A stretch of 64,000 bases of DNA from Proteles cristata cristata (taxonomy: Eukaryota; Chordata; Mammalia; Carnivora; Hyaenidae), in contig JAESUZ010004534.1 of assembly GCA_017311185.1 (NCBI GenBank), positions 372,001-436,000 of the forward strand, read 5' to 3'. The position numbers were made by a program, and so were the translations under genes. The stretch's first letter is position 1. Each line of letters opens with the position of its first letter. Below are positions 12,400 to 23,855 of this stretch, one piece after another. The notes under the pieces were generated by a model. That model was not told the origin of the DNA. It did no database searches and worked only from the letters and a program-made list of their open reading frames with translations.

Positions 12400-13766
12400 T
12401 GAATAATGTCTATTTGTCAGTAGAATTATTTTCTTTCCAGAGAAAATACCAGTTATGTTATAATAACTATACATTATTATATTAAATAGTTATATATAAT
12501 ATTTATATAATAAACATAGACTTGAGTGACCCAAGTCTTCAGTGCCAAAAATAGTGCATTCATTAATTATAACATTGTTCTCAAAACTTCTGAAAATTCA
12601 CAGTGAAGATATTTTAGATGAAATTTTCTCCTTAGATGAAAAAAAAGTGCATTCCAACTTCACTGACTTTATTTACTGGAGATTCCAAAGCTGTTATTTT
12701 CAGAGCAATTTTAACTTCAGCTGCCAGATTGCAACCTGGAACTCTATACTTCTGATAACCTGGGGAAAGGACACAAAAATATAATTCACAAAAATGGTAA
12801 CAAATATTGTGTAAACACACGGGTTAAAAGCTGAGCCTCTAGTAATTACTACCAAACATATTGAAATCACAAAGGATATATGGTTGAAGCTATCAGTACA
12901 TCAACATCTTTGTCATTTGCGCATAAGTCCTTTGTTATATCCTTAGGCTTGGTTATAATAAGTGAGATGAGTGGAGCAAGAGATATGTACATGCTTAAAA
13001 CTCTTCATACAAAATGTACTTCCCAATCATGCCATTATATGTTCATGAGCACTGCTATCTAGATTCACAAAGTCAACATGAGTATTTAATATCTACATCT
13101 GAGAATTATTATATATAATTATAGGTAATATGCTTGATAATCAAAACAACAAAATATCTTTTGCGGACCTATTAAGTCAACCAAATTAAGAAAAATATTA
13201 GTCTCTATTTCAGCAAGGATACATATACAGAATATATTCAGGGCTTTAAAATTCCTATAGTTTCTCACCAATAACTTTTTAGTGAAAAGCTAGAAATAGA
13301 TTAAACTTTGAATACGAAGATATTTATTTGAGAATTGTTTATGAGAGAAAAAATGAAAACTTTTAATATGGTAAACATTTGAGGAATAGCTTAGCAAATC
13401 ATATGTGAATTTGACCACAAAAATAATGACATTGATGAATTTGTAATTACTTAGAGACATGATTAAAATAATAACATGATTATGTTTTATTTAAATGTAA
13501 AACAGTATAAAATTATATAACATATATAGGTTATATGTCTGTATAACTATAGCTATATATTTGTATGTTAAATGCCTATAAATGAAGAAATGACAGGAAA
13601 GAAATAAACCAAATTATTACAGATTATTAATAGTCATTATCTCTAGGTTTTTTCCTATTAGTCTGTTTTTCACAAAATATCTAAAATTAGTGTGCACGGT
13701 TCTAATCATTTTACGTATATATATAGACACAGTCACATAATATGCAACTCAGTGAGTTTGCAACTT

Positions 13767-13976
13767 TTTTTTTTTTTAGTTTATTTTTTGAGAGAGAGAG
13801 AGAGAGAGCAGGGGAGGGGCAGAGAGAGAGAGAGAGAAAAAGAGAGAATCCTAAACTGGCTCCACACTGTCAGCACAGAGCCCAATGTTGGCCTCGAACT
13901 CACAAACTGTGAGATCATGATCTGAGCTGAAAGCAAGAACCAGATGGTTAACCCACTGAACCACCCAGGAGCCCCA
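13767..13976 (-). mobile_element. CAN-SINE, antisense to NALCN
   Basis: The T-run (13767-13778) is the complement of the A tail. GA repeats follow at 13793-13840, and the tRNA-like head ends near 13976. Flanks GTTTGCAACTTT and GTTCACAACTTT are a slightly decayed target duplication. Confidence 0.9.
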
Positions 13977-14414
13977 AGTTCACAACTTTAATGTTATCTT
14001 TGATTCTGGATTATAATCGACAATAGTTTCATTTATGTTCATGGTTAAGTGATTTTCGTTTGTATCTTTCTCTATATGACCATGTTTATATTTTCCTAAT
14101 GAAATAAACATATGCCTTGGTTGTTTTGTGGCTAAAATATACATCTCTGGGGAAGCTTAAGTGTCACAAGGATTTTTGCACATTCACATATAAGATCCGA
14201 CTGTCCTGAGCAGATTGGCTCCTCGTGGATCCACTTTGATCTTCCTTGTGCATCCTCACATTTTTCTCATCTGACTTGGACTTTCCTCAGCATGTTGGCA
14301 GCCTGGCTTCCCTTAGTGAATTTCACATTTTCATATTTAAGTGAAGTCAACAGTTTAGTACAAAATGACTCCCTTTATAACATCAGCTATCTCTGAGAGC
14401 AATCATTGTGTTCT

Positions 14415-14600
14415 TCATCTATTTATTCAAATGATATTTACTGAGCACCTACTACGTGCCAGGCACTGTGCTGATTGTTAGTCACCACGACCCTGTGAGA
14501 CAGAGAGTATACATGCAAACTGAAGTCCCAAGAATTTGATAACTTGCCCAAGACCACATAACTAACAAATGATGGAAACTCAGTCCTAGGAAATTTAATT
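14415..14600 (+). mobile_element. MIR relic
   Basis: Contains the MIR core passage TGAGCACCTACTACGTGCC then AGGCACTGTGCTGATTG, and further on AACTTGCCCAAGACCACATA. Typical of an ancient tRNA-derived SINE shared by mammals. The SINE at 14618 inserted next to it. Confidence 0.9.
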
Positions 14601-14617
14601 TCATAGTTCAGATTCTT

Positions 14618-14839
14618 TTTTTTTTTTAATTTTTTTTAATGTTTTATTTATTTCTAGGAGAGAAAGACAGCGTGAGCAGGAAAGGGTCAGAGAGGGAGGG
14701 AGTCACAGACTGAAACAGGCTCCAGGCCCTGAGCTGGCAGTCAGCACAGAGCCCGACGTGGGGCTCGAACCCACGAACCGCGAGATCATGACCTAAGCGA
14801 AAGTCGGACGCTTAACCGACTAAGCCACCCAGGCGCCCC
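14618..14839 (-). mobile_element. CAN-SINE, 'CTAGGAGAG' variant, antisense to NALCN
   Basis: Target duplication CATAGTTCAGATTCTT is perfect at 14602-14617 and 14840-14855. It shares with the copies at 18242, 50921, 60057 and 63592 the diagnostic TTTCTAGGAGAG tail junction, the extra GGCAGTCAGCAC and the ACCTAAGCGAAAGTCGGACG passage. This marks a distinct and probably young sub-lineage. Confidence 0.95.
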
Positions 14840-15942
14840 CATAGTTCAGATTCTTAGCCAGACGATTTCTAAAGTATCTCGCTTGTAATTAGCAGAGTGA
14901 TCGTGAGGAGACGGGCTTAGAAATGGGACCAGGAAAACGTGCTTTGGAAACAACCAAAAAAGGTTCTCGGTGTTTATCTTTGAGAGTACGGTTTACTATA
15001 TTTCATATCTGTGGAAACACCAAATCAAAAGGCTTTATTAGATAAACAGAGCGAAAAGCATATTTATCCCCCAAAAGACGAAAAGGCATAACTAGAGTCA
15101 CTGATAAGGACTTTGCCTTTCAAGGATGCAGGCTTCCCCTTTGAAAATGCTGATCAAATCGGCCATGTAGGAATCATGTCAGGTTCTGCTACTTCCAACT
15201 AATGAAATATTCATTTATCAAAATTGCACAGATGTGCATAGGCTGTTTTATTAGAATTTGGGATAGGGCTCAAAATTACTTAGAGAATCGTTTAATTATG
15301 ATTTTAATACAAGTAGAGAAAAGACGCTGTACTGAAAGCGGAGCTACAAGCCAGTTAAATTGTGTCTGTAAACTTGCCTGGCCTCAGCTATTAACAGTTA
15401 GATACTGAATCACTTATATCTGAGAATAACAAACTGACAAAAATGTGAAATCTTTCCACATTATTATTCTGCATATTAATATGAATTTTAATATTTTAAT
15501 AGCTCTTACGGTAAAGCTATTTGCTTGTTATTTGGAAAGATGACCTGAGTGTAATATGTTCTCTGATTTGGGAATATATGTAAATTCTAACAGAAAGCTG
15601 GTAGCTTAACCATGTATATAGTATAATGGAGCATAATGCTTACTTAGAACAACATGATTTTTCACATAAATTTTCTTTTTCTAAGTAATGCCAATTGGGG
15701 TGACAAACAGCACACCTCTTACAGTCCAACAGAGTTCTGAGGATGCCTCAGGTCACTGTGAATACTCCCTCCAGGCCTGGATCTTGGGCATCACAGAGTC
15801 CCTTCTGGTCCTCATGGGCCAAGAGTAGGGGAGAAATGATTTGCCAAGGGGAAGTCAGGAAGAGTGGGAAGCTAGGGATGCCGGAAAAAATCCAAACATA
15901 TGTTGTTTTATAAGTGTAAAAATTAAATCTAGGTTTAAAAAG

Positions 15943-16157
15943 TTTTTTTAATGTTTATTTTTTGAGAGAGAGAGAGAAAGAGAGACAGAGCATGAGCAGG
16001 GAAGGAGCAGAGAGAGAGCGAGATATAGTATCCAAAGCAGGCTCCATGCTCTGAGTTGTCAGCACAGAGCCTAACACGGGGCTCGAACCCACAAACCGTG
16101 AGATCATGACCTGAGCCGAAGTCGGATGCTGAATCGACTGAGCCACCTAGGCGTCCC
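15943..16157 (-). mobile_element. CAN-SINE, antisense to NALCN
   Basis: Flanked by near-identical 18-19 bp repeats, AAATCTAGGTTTAAAAAG (15925-15942) and AAAATCTAGGTTTTAAAAG (16158-16176). It has the common GAGTTGTCAGCACAG body and a CCTAGGCGTCCC head with two changes. Confidence 0.93.
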
Positions 16158-16199
16158 TAAAATCTAGGTTTTAAAAGCATTTCCTCCTCTTACTCTATT

Positions 16200-16660
16200 A
16201 AAAATAAACTATTCATTTTCCTCTCCTAAGAAGGCTTCACAGTCACCTTGAGCTCTTATCGAACCATCTTGGACAGCCTTTCTACCCACCATAGTTTATT
16301 TGTGCCAAAACCATAGTTTTCCTGTTTCCTATTTCCTGTCTCTAAATCTGAGATCTGTCTTAACAGTGGTAGGCCATTCTTTAATTGGAAACACTTTGTA
16401 TTTCTCAGAGGCACATAATAAAATGTTGACATCTTAGACTTAATGAAAAAAAATGCTACTTTTCCATGTTTTATATTTCAACTTTGAATTACATACTGTA
16501 TTCATACATATGAATACATACTTTAATCTTATAAATGTGCCTTTAAGAGCTATGCCTTTATATTATGCTCCCTCTGTAATTTATAGACATTGACTCTAAC
16601 TTGTCCAACACAACGTTTGGCACATAATAATTAATCAGTATTTGTTAAAGTGAAGAGCAA
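16200..16660 (-). mobile_element. L2-like relic, antisense
   Basis: The final part (16590-16660) resembles the complement of the L2/MIR 3' passage, here 'CAACGTTTGGCACATAATAATTAATCAGTATTTG'-like order (read in pieces: GGCACATAATA, TCAGTATTTGTTAAA). The upstream part is weak and the 5' limit is a guess. Confidence 0.45.
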
Positions 16661-17363
16661 GTGAATTTATTAATTAATAAGCGAGGGAGAGTTACATTTA
16701 TACACACGCAAAACATCTAAATATGTGTGTATTTCAATATAACAAAGATCTAAAAATTCAAGTCTTACATAAGACAGAAGTTTGTTTCTCTCCAGTAGTG
16801 GGTGGGTGTCCAGGGAAAGTAGGTGGCTCTGCTCCACACAGTCACGCAGGAAGCCAGCCTTTTGGGGTGGATTGAATCCGTCAGCTTCTGTACAGGGCTT
16901 CCATTTCTGGTCCAAAGGGACTACTCCATTTGTCTCGATTTCCCTGCCAGAGGAAGGCATAAAGAGTATCCAGGGCAAGTTTATTTAATTTAATACGCCT
17001 GAAGTTGTAAAACGTTACTTCCTTTCATGTTCCTTAAATCTGAGCCTCGTCCACTGACCACACCGAGCTATAAATGGAGCTGGAACATGTTCTATAGTCC
17101 TGGCTAGCCACTTGGTAGGCTAAAACTCTGATAGTTCTATTATTTAAAGAGAGGATAGAATGGATATTAGAGTATCGCTCCCAGGCATAAGTAAAGACTC
17201 TTTGATAGTAGATTCTTAAAAAAAGGTCTATATGTACAATAGTACATAGGAAGTTTTGCTTTATGAGACATTATAGCTAATATGGAAGTAAGCTTTTTCT
17301 TCTACATTTGAACATTAGAAAAATATCAATTTTATTTCAACAATATGCATTAGTTAATAGCAC

Positions 17364-17560
17364 CTTGAGAGATGCCTGGGTGACTCAGTTGATTAAGCGT
17401 CTGACTCTTAATCTCTGCTCAGGTCATGATTTCAGTTTGTGAGACTGAGCCCCACGTTGGGCTTTGCACTGACAACATGGAGCCTGCTTGGAATTCTCTC
17501 TCTCTGCCCCTTCCCCAGCTTGTGCGCGCACTCTCCCTCTTTCTCTCAAAAAAGAAGAAA
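17364..17560 (+). mobile_element. CAN-SINE, sense to NALCN, 334 bp upstream of the S4-S5 exon
   Basis: Direct repeats TTAATAGCAC at 17354-17363 and 17561-17570 bound a sense SINE starting GATGCCTGGGTGACTCAG. The body is shorter and more diverged than in other copies (ACAACATGGAGCC in place of the usual passage), suggesting an older insertion. Confidence 0.93.
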
Positions 17561-17589
17561 TTAATAGCACTGCGAATGATCACATTATA

Positions 17590-17655
17590 TGTAAAAAGTT
17601 TTTTTTTTTAAATTTTAAAAATTAAAAAATTTTTTTTTTAAATTAAAAAAAAGTT
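17590..17655. repeat. A/T block with self-complementary runs
   Basis: Alternating runs of 5-12 T and 4-8 A make several short inverted repeats. It sits 240 bp before the S4-S5 exon acceptor and directly follows the SINE at 17364. Confidence 0.8.
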
Positions 17656-17855
17656 TTTGTTACCACCATTTCCCTTCATTCATTCAGGATTTATTGAGTT
17701 CTGGCTAAAAGGCAGGAGGGCAGGCACTGAGCTACACTGAGATCTTAGTCATTGTGTTGCTTTTTGTCTGTAGCTACTCACATAGAAAAGTGTGATTTTA
17801 TGAAGTGCTGCGAAAAATGAGGTTTTCGTGTGAACTTGTTTAAGATTCAGTGTAA

Positions 17856-18143
<288 letters not shown>

Positions 18144-18241
18144 TAACATCAAAATAACTTCCCTTTAACAGTGGATCAAAAATACTGTCATATTTTTGGT
18201 AACTTGGAATAATTCAGTTTTAATATTTAAAATGGTCTCTT

Positions 18242-18442
18242 GGGGCTCCTGGGTGGCTTAGTCGGTTGGGCGTCCGACTTTCACTTAGGTCACGATCTCG
18301 CGGTTTGTGGGTTCGAGCCCCGCGTCGGGGTCTGTGCTGACTGCCAGCTCAGAGCCTGGAGCCTGTTTCGGATTCTGTGTCTCCCTCTCTCTCTGACGCT
18401 CCCCTGCTCACGCTGTCTCTCTCTCTCCTGGAAATAGAACAT

Positions 18443-18484
<42 letters not shown>
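18242..18484 (+). mobile_element. CAN-SINE, 'CTAGGAGAG'-lineage, sense, 155 bp after the S4-S5 exon
   Basis: Target duplication AAAATGGTCTCTT is perfect at 18229-18241 and 18485-18497. It has the lineage marks CTTAGGTCACGATCTC and CTGACTGCCAGCTC, and a long (AAAT)n tail from about 18445. Perfect flanks and the long pure tail indicate a recent insertion. Confidence 0.96.
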
Positions 18485-18486
<2 letters not shown>

Positions 18487-18488
18487 AA
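18445..18488 (+). repeat. (AAAT)n microsatellite in a SINE tail
   Basis: About 11 uninterrupted AAAT units form the tail of the SINE at 18242. Likely variable in length between individuals. Confidence 0.92.
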
Positions 18489-18653
18489 TGGTCTCTTTTG
18501 CAGGGTGCAGGCGTTTGAGCCCATTTTCAACACTGTTAGATTATACATCAATTGTAAAATTCTGGAAATCGCCTAATAAAATAAGGTGCTAAAACCAGTC
18601 CAGATGAAGGCTAGGGTTCTTAGCACCTACAGCTGAAAATATAGCAGAATATT

Positions 18654-18860
18654 TTTTAAGTTTATTTATTTATTTTGAGAGAGACAGAGAGCACAAGTAG
18701 GGGTGCAGAGAGAAAAGAAGAAAGAGAAAATCCCAAGCAGGCTCCACACTGTCATCGTAGAGCCTGACAGTGTGGGTTTGAACTCACCGAGTTGTGAGAT
18801 CATTACCTGAGCCGAAACCAAGAGTCAGACACTTAACTGACTGAGCCATCCAGGCGCCCC
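18654..18860 (-). mobile_element. CAN-SINE, antisense to NALCN
   Basis: Complement of the A/ATTT tail at 18654-18677, then GAGAGACAGAGAG and a diverged head ending CCAGGCGCCCC at 18860. Flanking AGCAGAAT (before) and GGCAGAATC (after) are a partly decayed duplication. It lacks the GGGGCTCGAAC box passage in its usual form (GTGGGTTTGAAC here). Confidence 0.9.
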
Positions 18861-18942
18861 TGGCAGAATCTTAAAATAAAGTTTGTGTTTTGTGTCTGTG
18901 AAAGTTAACATTTCAAAATCTATTTTACAGCTTATATATTAT

Positions 18943-19155
18943 TTTTTTATTTTTTTTAATGGTTAATATTTATTTTTGAAAGAGAGAGTGAGAGCAGGGA
19001 AGGGGCAGAGAGAGAGGGAGACACAGAATCTGAAGCAGGCTCCAGGCTCTGAGATGTCAGCACAGAACCCCAAGGGGAGTTCGAACTCATCAACTGTGAG
19101 GTCAAGACCTGAGCCGAAGTCAGACACTTAACTGACTGAGCCACCCAGACGCCCC
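18943..19155 (-). mobile_element. CAN-SINE, antisense to NALCN
   Basis: Flanks TACAGCTTATATATT and TACAGTTCATATATT (from 18926 and 19156) form a 15 bp target duplication with two differences. The body has the GAGATGTCAGCACAG form and a CCAAGGGGAGTTCGAAC box variant. Confidence 0.92.
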
Positions 19156-19542
19156 TACAGTTCATATATTTTGATGTCAAGCATAATCTAGAAGGAGGTT
19201 TTTGATTTCCAGTGTAAGAAATTCGTAAATTCTTTCAATTTGAAATGTCTTTGGAAGATTCTCTAGTTCATGCCTCTGCGTTATCATTAGGAATTCACTT
19301 AGGCTAAAAAAGGAAGCTAAAAATCAATCAATTCATAAACATAATTCATAGAGAAAATATAACCCCTAATCAAGGATTCCGAAATTTAACTCCATTTGTA
19401 TTTAGAGACCTGAAAAACCATAATGATCAAGACAAAAAAAATAATGTGTTTTTTTCACCATAAGCCGAAATACCCTATTTTATGGGAAGAATAATCTTGC
19501 GGTAACAACAGCACATAATTCATTTTTTAAAAATAAGCTTTC

Positions 19543-19735
19543 GGGGGGCATCTGGATGGCTTAGTCAGTTGAATGTCCTACTTCAGCTCAGGTCGTCATC
19601 TCATGGTTGTGAATTCGAGCCCCCATTGGGCTCACTACTGTCAACACAGAGCCCACGTTAGATCCTCTGTTCCCCTGTCTCTCTGCCCCTCTTCTGCTTG
19701 TGCTCATTCCCCCAAAAAATAAATAAGCATTAAAA
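19543..19735 (+). mobile_element. CAN-SINE, sense to NALCN, diverged
   Basis: Head GGGGGCATCTGGATGGCTTAG, box passage GTGAATTCGAGCCCCC, tail AATAAATAAGCATTAAAA. Flanks AAAATAAGCTTT (19530-19541) and AAAATAAGCTTT (19736-19747) are the target duplication. Several changes in the head point to an older copy. Confidence 0.92.
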
Positions 19736-19804
19736 AAAATAAGCTTTGAAGGCAAAGGTATCTGTACTCAAAATGGTAAACCGATACAGGCTGCTTACAT
19801 CTGT

Positions 19805-19945
19805 TATGCATCACCAATCATCTGTTGAGTGCGTACAAAGAGCCAGACAATTTTGGTGATCGTGGCACAGAAACGCAATTATGTCCCCGGTCTTCAAGGA
19901 ATCCTCAGATGAAGGGAGTGCCAAGTAAGCAAATGCAAAGCATGC
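19805..19945 (+). mobile_element. L2-like relic
   Basis: The order TGAGTGCGTACAAAGAGCCAGACA, then CCCCGGTCTTCAAGGAATC, then GGGAGTGCCAAGTAAGCAAA follows the L2 3' end pattern (short pieces only match). Heavily diverged. Confidence 0.5.
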
Positions 19946-20954
19946 TAGAGGCAGACACGAGGTGCTCTGTGAACCCAGAAGTAAGGTCCGTAACCAGGAA
20001 TGGAAACGTCCACGTAGGCTTCTTGGAAGAAACAGTCGCTAAAGAACAGCAGTACATAGACAATCGAAGTGGAGGAACACAGCGTCCTGGGTTTGGGGAA
20101 AGAATATGCTCAAGGTCTGAGGTGAGCCTCTCTTGTTCCAGAACTTAAAGGAGAAAGTAAGGCCAATGCTAAGAGGAAGACATAAGACCAAGGAAGTGTT
20201 AAGTTGGGTGAAAATGTGGTTGTATTTAAATGTTCGCAGAAGGTGAGGTTGAAGATGTAGGAGAGACACAGAGGACAGTAGCAAAAGGCTCCTGAAGGGG
20301 GGGCCTCCAAAGCACAGACACAAGGATTGCTCTTAGCCAAGTGTTGACCTGGCCTGCGCGGAGGTGGTGACAGAGGACAGCAAGGCAAACTGAGAGTCAG
20401 TGAGTCTTTATTCCCTTTCTGCCACAGTACAAGCAACAGGCAGAAATAGGCACCGGCTCCCAGCCTTCCCGTTTCCACACTGAACAGCACTGGCTGAGTG
20501 TCAGGTGGGTGAGTGTAGATGTGGCAGGAAGAATAGGGAAAAGTGCTTCAGCTGAGGCCCCTCGATGATGCAGCCTCAGAACAGAAGCACCCGAGCTAGA
20601 AATGTAGCTGTGCCTAAGAGCATGGTGGCCTGAAGTGGGGGGTGCCAACTTTCTGGCTGCACCTCCCTCCAGAGACGGAGCGCTCACCGAGTGTGGTATG
20701 GGGATGACAGCCTACCCTGTGCAGACAAAGCCTCTCCGGTGCCTGGGGTCGGGCCACATAGGATGCAGTTGGCCTGGAGCCAGACTCTCCAAGAGGCTCA
20801 GCTCTTCTTCGGGGGTGGGGACAAACAAAGATGACACTGATGTCACTAAGCCCACCTTCTCGTAGTGTGCCCCGTCCCTGGGGAAATGAAAATTGCAGAA
20901 TGCCCTCGTTCAGAGTGACACTGAGACTGTCATTGTCCCCGTCCATCTCTGAGC

Positions 20955-21015
20955 CCAGGTTAATTCAACACACAGTACTGAAGGCCCACTTAATGCCAGC
21001 CTTGTTCTGGGGATA
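20955..21015 (+). mobile_element. Short L2/MIR-like relic
   Basis: TTCAACACACAGTACTGAAGG followed by GCCAGCCTTGTTCTGGGGAT resembles the usual 'size-limited' L2 passage. Only about 60 bp. Confidence 0.4.
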
Positions 21016-21351
21016 GAGGATCCTAAAAACAAAACCACCCCCAGGCCCCTTCTTTATGCACACAGTCTTCTCTTAACTTCAAAGCTTACCTTCATCTTTT
21101 ACTCTCTCCTCTAATCTCACATCACTGATTTTATATCTCCTTGGAGCCAGATGGCTTTTGGCGGTCAGAATATTCCAGATATTACAAGGGTGATAGTACC
21201 CTCTTCTTGGTCTAATTTGTTTGAGTCAGTACCTGTAATCAATACACCAATGTTTCTTTAGCAAAACGTGAGCCTTTGGAGAAAGAAGAATAAATACGGA
21301 CAATAAATAAGTCTTAGGTCAGATTGGAGATCTGCCACTGAATGAGATACC

Positions 21352-21386
21352 AAAAAAAAAAAAAAAAAGAAGAAGAAGAAGAAGAA
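21352..21386 (+). repeat. A-run followed by (AAG)n
   Basis: About 17 A then five to six AAG units. Possibly a decayed retroelement tail, but no parent element is recognised upstream. Confidence 0.85.
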
Positions 21387-21454
21387 AAGAAAGAGAAATT
21401 TTAGGTATTTTCAAGAATTTTTGAATATAATAAGAAGGCATCGCAGATAAGAGT

Positions 21455-21640
21455 CTGCACTTTTTGTCATATAGATCTGATTTCTTATCACTGCTCCATC
21501 ACTTTTTAGCTATATGACACTAGACAAATTAGTCATTTATCTTTTACTTTTTCACATCTAAAATCTAGGTAACAAGAGTACTTTCCTCATACCATTATGT
21601 AGATTTAAGAATATACACTACATAAAAAATATTTAAAAAC
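21455..21640 (-). mobile_element. MIR relic, antisense
   Basis: The + strand shows the complement MIR order: CTCCATCACTTTTTAGCTATATGAC, ACAAATTAGTCATTTATC, then ACATCTAAAATCTAGGTAACAAGAGTAC (matched piecewise). Diverged but ordered. Confidence 0.7.
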
Positions 21641-22959
21641 AACCCAACTCTTAGAAAGCATTTTTAAATGTTATATTTTATATAATATATTTGAAGTCAG
21701 TATATTAGATTCTGTATGAAAGACCAGGCTGCTTTAGCCACCCTACTTAGCCCCTTGGGATTTGCTCTAATTTCCAGCCATAATAGTAATCAAGTAGCAT
21801 TACGTTTTCAGGTCTCCAATTACTCAATTGTGCCTTTCTGCCTGATTACTTTGACCATCTTAATGAAAGCAGCCAGGCAGCTATGGGGCCCCCTAATCAG
21901 TGATTCCGCAGCTGACAACGTTGACAGCCTAAATGTGTGAAATGACTAGGAGGAGAATTTTCCTTGCACATGAATGCATTATGCATTAAATCCCTGAAAA
22001 ATAATCAAATTTTGCAAGAAATGTTAAAAACATTGCAGCTACAAAAAGTAGTCATTATCATTCCCGTCACATAAAGCACCATCCGTTGGTGCTACTTGCC
22101 TGACAGGAAATCATCAGAAAAGATGGCTAAAAACACATGACGGTCAATGCTAGATTTCTGTTCAGATATTCATCCAGGAGTCTTACTCCATCTCCCTCAT
22201 CCAGGGGTTGGCTGTTGTGGTAGGTTGGTTAATTATGGTGTTAGCCAAAGCGCATAGGACATGTTTGGCAGGCACCAGCCTCTAAGATGGCAGGAGTCAA
22301 GTAAAGATAATAGAAACAAGTGCTGAGTCTTCAAGTTCCTGTTTTACTTTGGGATGCATCACATGATTTTTCTTATACGTACTTAGAGCTATGGATGCAG
22401 AATAAACTATGTGCTCCCGTGAGAGATGGGTGGAGGTCACCCATCTTGAAGGAGTCCAGCAGAGGCAGGGCCAGCCTGACCGGACAAAGCAGCCTCAGTC
22501 TTTTGACCCAGGAAAGAGTTTTTCTGTGGCTCTTTCGTGAACCAGATTTTGACCCGGCCATCCAGGTGGCATATCCTCTCTAGGGAAATAGGACTGGATA
22601 TGAAATTAAACACTGTTTGATTGAACTTGATTGTATCTTGGGCTCAGCAGCCCACTGTGAAACCCTCTAAGAGGACCTGACAGGAATACGTGAATTCCGA
22701 AAACGGCAGCCTGGGCACACGAAGTGATCGCCCACTACATTGCCCCTCTGACAGAGCTCCAGCCGCACTGAAGGACGCCACCTACTTCCAGAAACATTTG
22801 AAGGTGGAGAGATCCTAAAGGATCTTTCACTTGCGTTATTCCACAAGTTCTCTAATGGGCCTCTGCCTCAGTCGGCCACTTCTCAACCCATTCTCCATTT
22901 GTACCAAAAATTAAACTGTCTCCTGGCACTCTCCTGTTGAAATTGTTTCAAGGTCCTCC

Positions 22960-23150
22960 TTTCCCTGAAGATACCACACATTTTAGTGTAGTTTTCAGTA
23001 TCTTCTCCGTCCCAGTTACCTCTTCATGATTTCCCCCTTCACACCTTTCAGAGGCAGAGAGGGCATCTGTCTTGCTCATTAAATCTTCCATGCTTAGTAC
23101 AACACTTCCTAGTGAATAGGTTTTCATTGATGAATGAATAACAATGCTAC
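22960..23150 (-). mobile_element. L2-like relic, antisense
   Basis: The end matches the complement L2 3' pattern: GCATCTGTCTTGCTCATTA, GCTTAGTACAACACTTCC, then TTTTCATTGATGAATGAATAA. Confidence 0.55.
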
Positions 23151-23429
23151 ACCAAAGCAAACCTCTATGACTTTCCACACTGTATCAGGTTCAACATCCC
23201 AGATTCTTCCTTCCACTGCTGTCCCCTTCCTCGGGGAGTCCCTTAATTCTCCATCTCCCTAACCTTTATTCTGTCTGAAATGTCTGCATAATTCTATCAG
23301 AATGCTTTGGCAGGAAGTAGCAGAAATCTTGACTCCAACGGACTTCAACAATTAGGAAATTTCTCACAAAACTCAAGATTAGGTAGACCAGAAAGCCAAG
23401 ACTGAATCTTTCACTGAAATTTTGTTGTG

Positions 23430-23855
23430 GGCTGAATTACATGCCCCAAAAAGATACGTTGAAGTACTCCCAAATATTATCTTCTTTGGACATAGAGCTG
23501 ATCAAGTTAACATGAGGTCATTATGTTCGGCCCTAATCTAATATAACTGGTATTCTATAAAAAGAGGAGATTTAGACACAGACATACACAGAAGGGAAAT
23601 GATGTGAACACACATTGGAGAAGAGAGCCATGAGAATGGAACAGCATCCACAAACCAAGGACCTCCAAGGATTGCTGGGAAACACCTGAAGCGAGAAAAG
23701 GTTGGGAGAATCCTTAAGAGGGAGCATGCATAGTCCTGCCAACACATTGATTTCAGACCGCTGAGCTATGAGATAATAAATTCCTTTGTTTTAATCCACT
23801 TAGTTTTTGGAACTTTGTTACAGCAGCCCAAGAACACTACTGCAGTTGTTTTCTC
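23430..23855 (+). mobile_element. MaLR-type solo LTR (MST/MLT-like)
   Basis: The start, GTGGGCTGAATTACATGCCCC, a middle with CCCTAATCTAATATAACTGG and AAAAAGAGGAGATTTAGACACAGAC, and an end with AGATAATAAATTCC and GTTACAGCAGCCCAAGAAC follow the ERVL-MaLR LTR pattern. The AATAAA-type signal lies near the 3' edge (about 23772). No internal coding part follows, so it is a lone LTR. The related LTR at 52495 is split by a SINE. Confidence 0.75.

Noticed and set aside
16498..16517. Nine-base inverted repeat GTATTCATA/TATGAATAC
   Set aside because: Short AT-rich palindrome without context; common by chance.
18242..18330. tRNA-like sequence with A- and B-box resemblance
   Set aside because: It is the head of a CAN-SINE, flanked by a target duplication; the same holds for all other such heads. 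No independent tRNA gene was seen.
20110..20946. Overlapping frames of 76-126 codons on both strands
   Set aside because: No splice signals, domain or codon pattern supports them; frames overlap in several phases as expected by chance.
23430..23855. Possible full endogenous retrovirus around the LTRs
   Set aside because: None of the four LTRs has a recognisable gag, pol or env region or a paired LTR nearby; all appear to be solo LTRs.
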